Assembly: GCA_028583605.1 (NCBI GenBank)
Contig: CM053327.1
Coordinates: 41,275,059-41,339,058, forward strand
From: Dastarcus helophoroides
Lineage: Eukaryota; Arthropoda; Insecta; Coleoptera; Bothrideridae
Reading direction: 5' to 3'
DNA length: 64,000 nucleotides
Of this stretch, positions 52,130 through 61,040 are shown piece by piece (the stretch's first letter is position 1; each line of letters opens with the position of its first letter). The notes beneath the pieces are model-generated. The model saw nothing but the letters and a program-made list of their open reading frames with translations. It did not search any database and had not been told where the DNA came from. The translations under genes and the position numbers were made by a program.

Positions 52130-54800
52130 AACATGCCTGCCAAAAATTTGAATTTAAAAGCTCCTCGTTTTTTTCTGAAATTGTCATTTCTCGAAATTTG
52201 ACTTTTCCTGAAAATTTCACCTTTTTTTGATTCTGAAAATTTCAGCTTGTTTATTAAAATTTGCCTTTGTTTTCGAAATCTGGTTGATTTTGACAAAAAG
52301 GTATATTTCTTAGAAATTTAAAGTTTTTGTGAAAGGACACAAATTTCTTTGTAAATTTCAACCCTTTTTTAATCCAAATTTCTGGTAGTTTCAACTTGGT
52401 TCGATGTTGACAAAATTTTGAATTTAAAATTTCCTCGTTTTTTTTTCTGAAATTTTGTCATTTCTCGAAATTCGACTTTTCCTGAAAATTTTACCTTTTT
52501 TTGATCCTGAAAACTTCAGCTTGTTCATTAAAATTTGCCTTTTTTTCGAAATCTGGTTGATTTTTAACCAAAAGGGTATATTTCTTAGAAATTTAAAGTT
52601 TTTGTGAAAGGACCAAAATTTCCTTGTAAATTTCAATCCTTTTTTAATCCAAAGTTCTGGTAGTTTCAACTTGTTTGTCAAAATTTCGATGTATTATTAC
52701 AATATTTGACAAAATTTTGAGTTTAATATTTCCTCGTTTTTTTTCTGAAATTTTGTCATTTCTCGAAATTCGACTTTTCCTGAAAATTTTACCTTTTTTT
52801 GATCCTGAAAACTTCAGCTTGTTCATTAAAATTTGCCTTTTTTTCGAAATCTGGTTGATTTTTGACCAAAAGGGTATATTTCTTAGAAATTTAAAGTTTT
52901 TGTGAAAGGACAAAAATTTCTTTGTAAATTTCAATCCTTTTTTAATCCAAAGTTCTGGTAGTTTCAACTTGTTTGTCAAAATTTCGATGTATTACTACAA
53001 TATTTGACAAAATTTTGAGTTTAAAATTTCCTCGTTTTTTTGCTGAAATTTTGTCATTTCTCGAAATTCGATTTTTCCTGAAAATTTCACCTTTTTTTGA
53101 TTCTGAAAAGTTCAGCTTGTTCATTAAAATTTGCCTTTTTTTCGAAATCTGGTTGATTTTTAACCAAAAGAGTATATTTCTTAGAAATTTAAAGTTTTTG
53201 TGAAAGGACCAAAATTTCCTTGTAAATTTCAATCCTTTTTTAATCCAAAGTTCTGGTAGTTTCAACTTGTTTGTCAAAATTTCGATGTATTATTACAATA
53301 TTTGACAAAATTTTGAGTTTAATATTTCCTCGTTTTTTTTCTGAAATTTTGTCATTTCTCGAAATTCGACTTTTCCTGAAAATTTTACCTTTTTTTGATC
53401 CTGAAAACTTCAGCTTGTTCATTAAAATTTGCCTTTTTTTTCGAAATCTGGTTGATTTTTGACCAAAAGGGTATATTTCTTAGAAATTTAAAGTTTTTGT
53501 GAAAGGACAAAAATTTCTTTGTAAATTTCAATCCTTTTTTAATCCAAAGTTCTGGTAGTTTCAACTTGTTTGTCAAAATTTCGATGTATTACTACAATAT
53601 TTGACAAAATTTTGAGTTTAATATTTCCTCGTTTTTTTTCTGAAATTTTGTCATTTCTCGAAATTCGACTTTTCCTGAAAATTTTACCTTTTTTTGATCC
53701 TGAAAACTTCAGCTTGTTCATTAAAATTTGCCTTTTTTTTCGAAATCTGGTTGATTTTTGACCAAAAGGGTATATTTCTTAGAAATTTAAAGTTTTTGTG
53801 AAAGGACAAAAATTTCTTTGTAAATTTCAATCCTTTTTTAATCCAAAGTTCTGGTAGTTTCAACTTGTTTGTCAAAATTTCGATGTATTACTACAATATT
53901 TGACAAAATTTTGAGTTTAAAATTTCCTCGTTTTTTTGTTGAAATTTAGTCATTTCTCGAAATTCGACTTTTCCTGAAAATTTCACCTTTTTTTGATTCT
54001 GAAAATTTCAGCTTGTTTATTAAAATTTGCCTTTTTTTTCGAAATCTGGTTGATTTTTAACCAAAAGGGTATATTTCTTAGAAATTTAAAGTTTTTGTGA
54101 AAGGACCAAAATTTCCTTGTAAATTTCAATCCTTTTTTAATCCAAAGTTCTGGTAGTTTCAACTTGTTTGTCAAAATTTCGATGTATTACTACAATATTT
54201 GACAAAATTTTGAGTTTAATATTTCCTCGTTTTTTTTCTGAAATTTTGTCATTTCTCGAAATTCGACTTTTCCTGAAAATTTTACCTTTTTTTGATCCTG
54301 AAAACTTCAGCTTGTTCATTAAAATTTGCCTTTTTTTTCGAAATCTGGTTGATTTTTGACCAAAAGGGTATATTTCTTAGAAATTTAAAGTTTTTGTGAA
54401 AGGACAAAAATTTCTTTGTAAATTTCAATCCTTTTTTAATCCAAAGTTCTGGTAGTTTCAACTTGTTTGTCAAAATTTCGATGTATTACTACAATATTTG
54501 ACAAAATTTTGAGTTTAAAATTTCCTCGTTTTTTTGCTGAAATTTTGTCATTTCTCGAAATTCGACTTTTCCTGAAAATTTCACCTTTTTTTGATTCTGA
54601 AAATTTCAGCTTGTTTATTAAAATTTGCCTTTTTTTTCGAAAACTGGCCGATTTTTTGACGAAATGGTATATTTTTTTAGAAATTTAAAGTTTTTGTGAA
54701 AGGACACAACTTTTTTTGTAAATTTCAACCCTTTTTTAATCCAAATTTCTGGTAGTTTCAACTTGTTTGTCAAAATTTCGATGTGTTATCACAATATTTG
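52130..54800 (-). repeat. 299-bp satellite, about nine copies, trimeric higher-order pattern
   Basis: GGTAGTTTCAACTTG(T)TTGTC occurs at 52384, 52659, 52957, 53255, 53554, 53853, 54152, 54451 and 54751; the inner spacing is 298-300 bp. Two monomer types are distinguishable by GATCCTGAAAACTTCAG...TGACCAAAAG (A) and GATTCTGAAAATTTCAG...TTAACCAAAAG (B). From the second monomer the order is A B A, A B A, B, so a trimer of about 897 bp was amplified. The recurring 60-111 codon ORFs on both strands are satellite translations. Confidence 0.93.
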
Positions 54801-55168
54801 ACATTTTCTGACGCCTGCTGAGGCAAGGTAGGGAGCCTGTCTTCCTCTGACTCGTCCAGCAAGTCCAGAGAAAATAACTATCCGATTTTTCTCTTAAAAT
54901 TTACTCTTTTTCTGAATTTCGAAATTTCACTAAGATTAAATGCTTTTGCTGAAAATTTAACTTTTTTGTAAAATTTCTCTTACAATATCGTCTTTTTCTC
55001 AGGGATTTGACTATTTTTTGACTTTTTTTATTTGATTTTCTTTGGACAATTGTTTGTTCATTTCAAAGTTTTCTCGAATTTTTTTTTCAGATTCCAATAT
55101 TTTTCTGAATATTTATTAAAAATTTCGATCTTTTAGATTTTGATTTTTTAGAAATTCTGACTCATTTC
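54801..55168. repeat. Short GC-rich insert, then T-rich minisatellite
   Basis: CTGACGCCTGCTGAGGCAAG and GACTCGTCCAGCAAGTCCAG (54808-54868) are unrelated to the satellite they interrupt; the remainder is T-rich minisatellite. Origin of the insert unknown. Confidence 0.55.
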
Positions 55169-55575
55169 GCACAACAAAGGTTGTTTAACGCGTTTCGATG
55201 GCCAAGCTATTATCTTCAGTATCTCTCTCAAGATGATAGCTTCGTTATCGAAATGCGTTAGAGCAACCTTTGTTGTGTTTTTTAATCTTTTTTGGTATCA
55301 GGGGACAAAATTTGTATTTCAATTTTTGAAGATAACCAAGGACCATCTTCAGAGAGATACTGAAGATGAAGATGATAGCTTGGCTGTTAGTTTGGCTGCC
55401 GAAACGGGTTAGAGCAACCTTTCTTGTGTTTCTTAAGATAACCAAGGACCAGCCCGTTCCATCAAAACAACAAACACGTTTCGATAGCCAAGCTGTCATC
55501 TTCAGAGAGGTACTTGGTATCTCTCTGTATTTAAATTTTGGAAGATAACCAAGGACCAGTTCGTACCACAAGAAA
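55169..55575. repeat. Cluster of foldback-repeat copies with internal palindrome
   Basis: CACAACAAAGGTTG at 55169 is mirrored by CAACCTTTGTTGTG ending near 55278, with GCGTTTCGATGGC/GTTATCGAAATGCG inside, so about 110 bp can fold. Further inverted monomers follow, with family termini GGACCAGCCCGTTCCATC (about 55449) and GGACCAGTTCGTACCAC (about 55553). The 108-codon minus frame is repeat translation. Confidence 0.87.
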
Positions 55576-55853
55576 AATTCTGTCGTCTCAAAATTGATAC
55601 TTTTTTAGCTAAAATTGGACAGTTTTTGTCCTTATTTTCCTGAAATGTCGACCTTAAATAGGAAACTGAATTTTCTTCTCAAAATGTTGTCGTTGATTTA
55701 AAAGTTTTTTATTAAAAATTTGAGAATTAAAATTTGGACCCTTTTTAAAAATGTTGACTTTTTTCTATTTAAATTTAGACGTTCTTCTCGAAACTTCGAA
55801 TACAACACGAAGAAAAAAAGAAGTAAGTTCAAGTTATAATTCGAAATTTTGAA
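55576..55853. other. AT-rich stretch, no feature supported
   Basis: T-rich words without clear order. Confidence 0.45.
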
Positions 55854-55985
55854 TAATTGACATTTCCAACCCTAACTTCGTGGAATTCTTTAATATTTAT
55901 AACTATTAAACCTTATTAACGAATTTTTAATATCAGTTGCTTAATCGTTAATAAAATTTAATAGTTATGAATATCGAAAGTTTGA
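55854..55985. repeat. Foldback MITE-like element, copy 2
   Basis: Begins ATTGACATTTCCAACCCT, TTCGTGGAATTCTTTAATA as in the copy at 49-264. TAACTATTAAACCTTATTAA is mirrored by TTAATAAAATTTAATAGTTA (about 55952). It lacks the long inner hairpin of copy 1. Confidence 0.75.
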
Positions 55986-57600
55986 ACAAAAAATTTAAAT
56001 TTCGATTGACTGTAATAAAATTTTTAAATTTGTGTTCAAAATAACTACTTCAAAATTCCGAATTTCAATTTAAACCACGTTCAGTTTTCTTATGTCTTGT
56101 TTTAATTCGAAATCTTAAAAAAAATGTTTAAATTTCAATAGAAAAAAGTTGATATTTTTAAAAAGAGTCTAAATTTCAAGTTGCCAAAACTTCGAAAAAA
56201 CACAGCAAATTTAATTTCATAATAAAATTTATTGAAAACTTCGACTTCAATCTTACAATTTGACTTAAGCTGAAAATTTTAACTTTCGAGCAAAAAGTAA
56301 AATTATCGACGTTTTTAAAGCTTCAGGATTAGATTTATAATTGTCAAGTTTAATTCGAGTTTAAAACCAAAAATTTCAAGAATACTCAAGTCAAAATTTA
56401 GAGAAAAGGGAATCATAATGTAGAAAGGGTGAAAATTTTGAGTTTGAGGCCAACATTATTGTCAAGTTTAATTCGAATTTAAATTCAAAATTTCAAGAAA
56501 AAGTTGAATACTCAAGTCAAAATTTCAAGAAAAAGTTGAATACTCAAGTCAAAATTTAGAGGAAAGGGAATCATAATGTAGAAAGGGTGAAAATTTTGAG
56601 TTTGAGGCCAACATTATTGATACAAATTTAAAAATTATTTGGCTAAGTAAAACATTTTAAAATAAAAAAAGGAATCTCAAAAAAGAAAACTAAAAATCGT
56701 GCTCCAAAATTCAACTTTTTCTAGAGATTTTGTACTTTAGACGATATATCCAAAAATAGTCAATTATTCGGACTTAAAATAAATATTTCAAATTAGTTGC
56801 GAGAATTTGTACGAAATATTTTGAGAATTTTCCCTGTTTTCTCAAAAATACAGTTTTGCATTTTAAAAGGTATACTATTATTATTCTGAAGACTTTAGGT
56901 CGAAATTTCGAGGGAAAGGAATCTACATTTTAAGAAGTCTAATTTTTGACACAAAGTGTCGAAAGAATCAAATTGAAAGAATCCAAAGAAAAAGTTAAAT
57001 TACTAAAAAAACATCTTTAAAAATGCTGATTTGAATCTCTAAATTTCAAAGATTCTAGAAATTTTCAGTCTCTGAGTAAACAGTCGAATTCTTGAGGTTT
57101 TTTTCAAAATTCTGGGTTTGAATTTGAAATTTTTTAACCTCAAAAATATCAAATTTGTTTTACTAAATTTCAAGTTTCTCTAGAAATTTTGAAAACTTTT
57201 TTAACATTTCGTGTTAAAACTCTATTTTCATGTTTAGAGATTTTAGGTTTTTTTTAATATTTAATGTGTTTCTCAAAATTCGGGGTTTAGGCTAGCAATT
57301 TTTGAATTCGAAAATGATTATATACGAAATTTTGAAAAAAAATCTAGATATCGAAAAAACCCTTGATTTAATTTAAAAATTTCCCAAGATTTGGCGACTA
57401 ACCTTTAAAATATTGGCATTTTTTTTAACTTTGAATCTGTAATCCGGAATCCACGTTTTCTAAACATACAAAACTTCAAACAAAATTCTTGGTTCAAAGG
57501 TCGAAAATTTGAGACAATTTGAGAGTATTTTGATAAATTTCATGATAAATTCAAAGGCTCAAAGGTAAGCTCCAAATTTTAAAAATTTTATAAGTATTAA
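55986..57600. repeat. AT-rich block with a short direct duplication
   Basis: Mostly AAATTTCGA-type low-complexity DNA. GGGAATCATAATGTAGAAAG, GTTTGAGGCCAACATTATT appears twice (about 56407-56460 and 56568-56625), with TTTCAAGAAAAAGTTGAATA also repeated in between. No gene. Confidence 0.65.
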
Positions 57601-57925
57601 GAATATAATATAAGAAATTTATAAGTATTAAGCTTTATTAACGATACACGTAAAATTGTTGTTTTAATTAATTTTAATAATGTTTACACTAGATATTTTA
57701 TTCCGTATATTTCTCTCTGACATAAAATATTTTTTTCTCTGACATAAGTGTAGTGTCAACTATCCTGAGAGCTCCCAGCTGTATAGACAAGTCTAGGATT
57801 GCTTCTCTCAGGATAGTTGGCATTTATGTCAGAGAGAAATGTACGGAATGAAGCCAACCCTTAATAGTTATAAAAATTGGAAAATTCCACAGAGTAAGGA
57901 TTATAAATGTTAATTTATTAACATC
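57601..57925. repeat. Foldback element, copy 3 of the MITE family, with nested hairpin
   Basis: The right end read in reverse (TTAACATTTATAATCCTTAC, then TCTGTGGAAT) matches the family terminus at 49 and 55854. Inside, ATTCCGTATATTTCTCTCTG and CAACTATCCTGAGAG are mirrored by CTCTCAGGATAGTTG and CAGAGAGAAATGTACGGAAT (about 57698-57855). The left arm has an extra TTTTTTCTCTGACATAA duplication. Confidence 0.75.
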
Positions 57926-58515
57926 CAAACTGTAAACTTTTTCAAAATATTGAGTTTTTTCTTAAGCTTCAAAATTTAAACCGGAAGTTCCCACTTAAAA
58001 ATGGCCATCTAGGCTATTTTTAGCAAATAGTTAATGTATATTTTGATCTTAGTCAATTGGAAATTTCAAATTCAAACTAAATATTTTGATGTCTATTTTT
58101 TCTTAAACTCCTGAATGCTTAGACATTTCTAACTTTTCTCGAAATTGAAACTACAAATCAAAATGATGAATTAACCTTCAATTCATTTTATAGATAATGA
58201 AATTTTTTCAAAATTTCGAATTTAAGTGAGCTCAAATTTTGAAAGTTTTTTCAATTTGAAATTAAAATATTTAATGTTTATTTTAATATTTTGATTCAAA
58301 AAAAATTTACCTGGAAATTTTTACTTCAAACTCGAAATTAGCGTCAACTAATCGCGAGTCAATTTGTAAAATGAACTGGGATTGTCTTCATTTTAGGCAA
58401 ATTTTATTCCTTGCTCTCTGAATGCATCTCAGTTAAAAGCAGAAAATTTCACTGTTCACTGAAAATGCTTGGCTTTTTAATTCTGGCAAAATCGCATTTT
58501 CTCTTCTTTTCAATT
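57926..58515. other. AT-rich intergenic stretch, no gene
   Basis: No ORF or repeat supported; simple AAATTTCGAA words. Confidence 0.45.
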
Positions 58516-58985
58516 ACCAGGGTAAATCAAATATGAAAGGGAATTTGATTTTAAAAAGTTTTTAGTACAAGATACATATATGAAACTTATTAACTGTTTT
58601 TCTGCATAATCTCCTGATTTTGTAATGCATTTTTCCCAACGGATTGGGAATTTTTTCATGTCATCATCATAAAAAGAAGGGAGGCGTGTTTACAGCCAAT
58701 AGAGCACAAATGTCTCAACAGCAGCATCACCATGGAAGCTCCTTTCAGTGGCCCAAACATATGTTAATCGCATGGTGATAAGTCGGGACTATAAGGAGGG
58801 TGTTCTAAGGTAGTCCATTGCATTTCCTTTAATTTTTGATGTGTCAGATTGACTGATTGTGAGTGGAGGTGGGCATTGTCGTGAAGCCTGTCTGACCGAA
58901 AAATCGACGTGCACATTTCCTTTAAAATCCCAAAACACTGTCGCAAGAACATTACGTTACATTTTAAAGCCGAGTAACGCAATTA
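58516..58985 (-). pseudogene. Mariner-type transposase C-terminal remnant
   Basis: A minus-strand frame (58982-58764) carries RLHDNAHLH and LEHPPYSPDLSPCD, the second and third catalytic aspartate regions of mariner transposases, which cut and rejoin the transposon at TA sites. A stop follows directly after the last Asp, and downstream pieces (FPIRWEKC, SGDYAEK) appear in other frames, so the gene is broken. The N-terminal DNA-binding domain and first catalytic Asp are missing. Thirty-six residues separate the two visible Asp residues, two more than the usual 34. CCAGGGTAAATCAAATATGA near 58518 may be the remains of the 3' terminal repeat, preceded by TA. Confidence 0.85.
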
Positions 58986-59740
58986 CAATTCCTTTAAAAA
59001 AAATGGAATTAGATTAGTAAATGCATTAAACTTTGTAATGATTACTGCCTAGCTCTGGATATAATATTGCGCACCACCGCGAGTACTAGAAGAAAGAGCG
59101 CGAATCTGTAAGGCTATTATTCTGTCAAAATCAAATAACAAATTATTTTATTTTCATAAAGTCGTTGGGGTAGCTACTATAAGAACAAACATACACGGCC
59201 AAGCCTCAGTGCACAAACCGATTTCGTGTTCCGTTTAAGGCTGAGGATGAGGAATGCAATTTACACCTTATCTGGGGCTACCAATATGATCTTCCGCTTC
59301 TAGACATGTCTACGTTTATTGGTGCCGCTTCCTGCACGATTCAGGTCGTTACCGAACACTTAATTATGATTAATGCGCCCCTCATACCGATATTGGGCTC
59401 TATATTACCATAAAGCCGCATTAACGTCGCAATATCACGCCTATATACAACGATCTTTAAGAGTATCGTAAACATCAGGAATTTAGAGAGCAACTAGGAA
59501 AACTCTCTAAAGAGCGATGCCATCACCGCTGTTATTTGCCAATAAAACTGGAGTTGGAAAGTTATGGCGCTAGGGAGAGACACATTAGCGATGCTAATGA
59601 AATGGAAAGCATCCTCATGAATACGTCATGCCGAGCACTTTGCTCTTGACGAAGTGTTACTATTTACTGTTTCCACTTTCACTGTCTCATTCATTGCAAA
59701 AAATATTACCTCAAGGGGGTACTTTCCTGTTGCACCAAAA
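58986..59740. other. GC-richer single-copy island, candidate conserved non-coding DNA
   Basis: From about 59050 to 59740 the sequence is non-repetitive and complex (GCGCACCACCGCGAGTACTA, AGTGCACAAACCGATTTCGT). It contains AT-rich homeodomain-like words such as TTAATTATGATTAATG and CATAAAGCCGCATTAACG. No ORF of useful length on either strand, arguing against an exon. Confidence 0.35.
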
Positions 59741-60300
59741 TAAAAACTGTAATAAATGATATCTAATACTTCACTCGTTTTTTTTCGGTTAGAATATTAA
59801 ATCTTATTAATTGTCCATATAGACTGCTAAGTAAATGGCAGAAGAAGTTTTAGTATTTTTTATTTGAGATTTAAAGAGTAAACGTATAAACTCCCGGCGC
59901 ATCCACCATAATTTGTTATCGCTCCCCATCTTTAAATTACTGGATTGTGAAAGATACAAAGTCTTAGCCTTTACCCATATTACCTCAAAATGTCCTAGTA
60001 GTATTTGTTTATGTATTTAAAAAAAAGACAGCTTCAAATTAGTACGATTTTATTGTAAGAAACATTCAATAAAAAAATACTAGTTTTTCAAGAAAAAATT
60101 TCAAGTTTTTTAGAAATGTTTATACTTTTTCTTAAGTACCGAATTTACGATTTAAAGTATTAATTGTTTTACTTAAATTTTCGACGAATTCAAATAATAT
60201 ATTTTTCTGAAATCGGTTCAGAATGCCTACTTTCTCGGCGCAATTTCAGGCCCCAGGCTGTAATTTAATTCTTTGCTCAGAAATCATCACAAAGAAGTAC
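59741..60300. other. AT-rich intergenic stretch, no feature seen
   Basis: No ORF, TIR or ordered repeat supported. Confidence 0.4.
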
Positions 60301-60325
60301 GAGATTAAGATTTAGATTAAGATTA

Positions 60326-60416
60326 AGGTACCAAGGGTATTATAAGGATAATAACGCACCGAGGTTGACAGTGTCGACCGACGGCGTTATTATCCTGTAA
60401 CACCCGTGGTGCCTTC
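60326..60416. repeat. Hairpin element, ~35-bp arms
   Basis: AAGGTACCAAGGGTATTATA and AGGATAATAACGC on the left are mirrored by GCGTTATTATCCTGTAACAC and CCGTGGTGCCTT on the right, around a spacer containing GACAGTGTCGACCGAC. A partial left-arm copy (AAGGTAGCAAGAGTCTTATA, AATAATAACGCATC) lies at about 60654-60695. MITE-like. Confidence 0.8.
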
Positions 60417-60696
60417 AATATTTAATGTCCTACAAATCTGCTATCCAATTCGAATTTGTTTTGACATTTACGATTAATTAATTCGTGATATCTATTATGC
60501 TCAAATGGTTTGATTTAAAAAAGAGTAATAATCAATATCGTTTGTAAATGCCGCTGTTACGTAGCAATGTCTTAGAGCGTTATCACTACTATAACGTATC
60601 TCAAAATAAGGCTGCTATCGTAAAACGACAGACCTGCAGGACATTGTAATTATTAAGGTAGCAAGAGTCTTATAAGAATAATAACGCATCAAAGTC

Positions 60697-61040
60697 AGAG
60701 TCTTATAAGGCAGGCACGTAGCCAGGGGGGGGGGTCCAAGGGGTCCGGACCCTCCCCGAAATGAATATTCCCCAAAAAATTTACGATGATACGAATTGAA
60801 ATATCAGTAGAAAAACGGCTGATTGTATATTTAAGCATGTAAATAATTTTCGAAATTGCCAACTATTAAGCTTATGATAAGCAAAATAGCCATGTAGACA
60901 TTTTAATAAAAATCGGCAATGAGCTCAAGCCTTCCCAATACATGCATCAACCCTTTTAAAATTTAATATTGACACTTAGCAGTAGAGTACGTTCAGTAAT
61001 TTCAATTTTTTATTACCTCAAATTGACATATGTATGCATG
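60697..61040. repeat. G-run and short repeats, possible degraded transposon end
   Basis: GGCACGTAGCCAGGGGGGGG, then TCCAAGGGGTCCGGACCCTCC (60714-60760), resembles GC-rich ends of some animal DNA transposons, but no partner end was found. TTGACACTTAGCAGTAGAG, ACGTTCAGTAATTTC near 60970 is echoed near 61480 (TTGACAGTTTGTAGTAGGG, GCGTTCAATAATTGC). Confidence 0.4.

Noticed and set aside
51677..52201. 174-codon plus-strand ORF
   Set aside because: It runs through foldback repeat, a GC-rich patch and satellite DNA; no domain and no continuity of composition.
52424..54688. Recurrent ORFs of 60-111 codons (TNKLKLPELWIKKGLKF on minus, SKFRCIITIFDKIL on plus)
   Set aside because: They recur once per 299-bp satellite monomer, on both strands, and track the tandem period.
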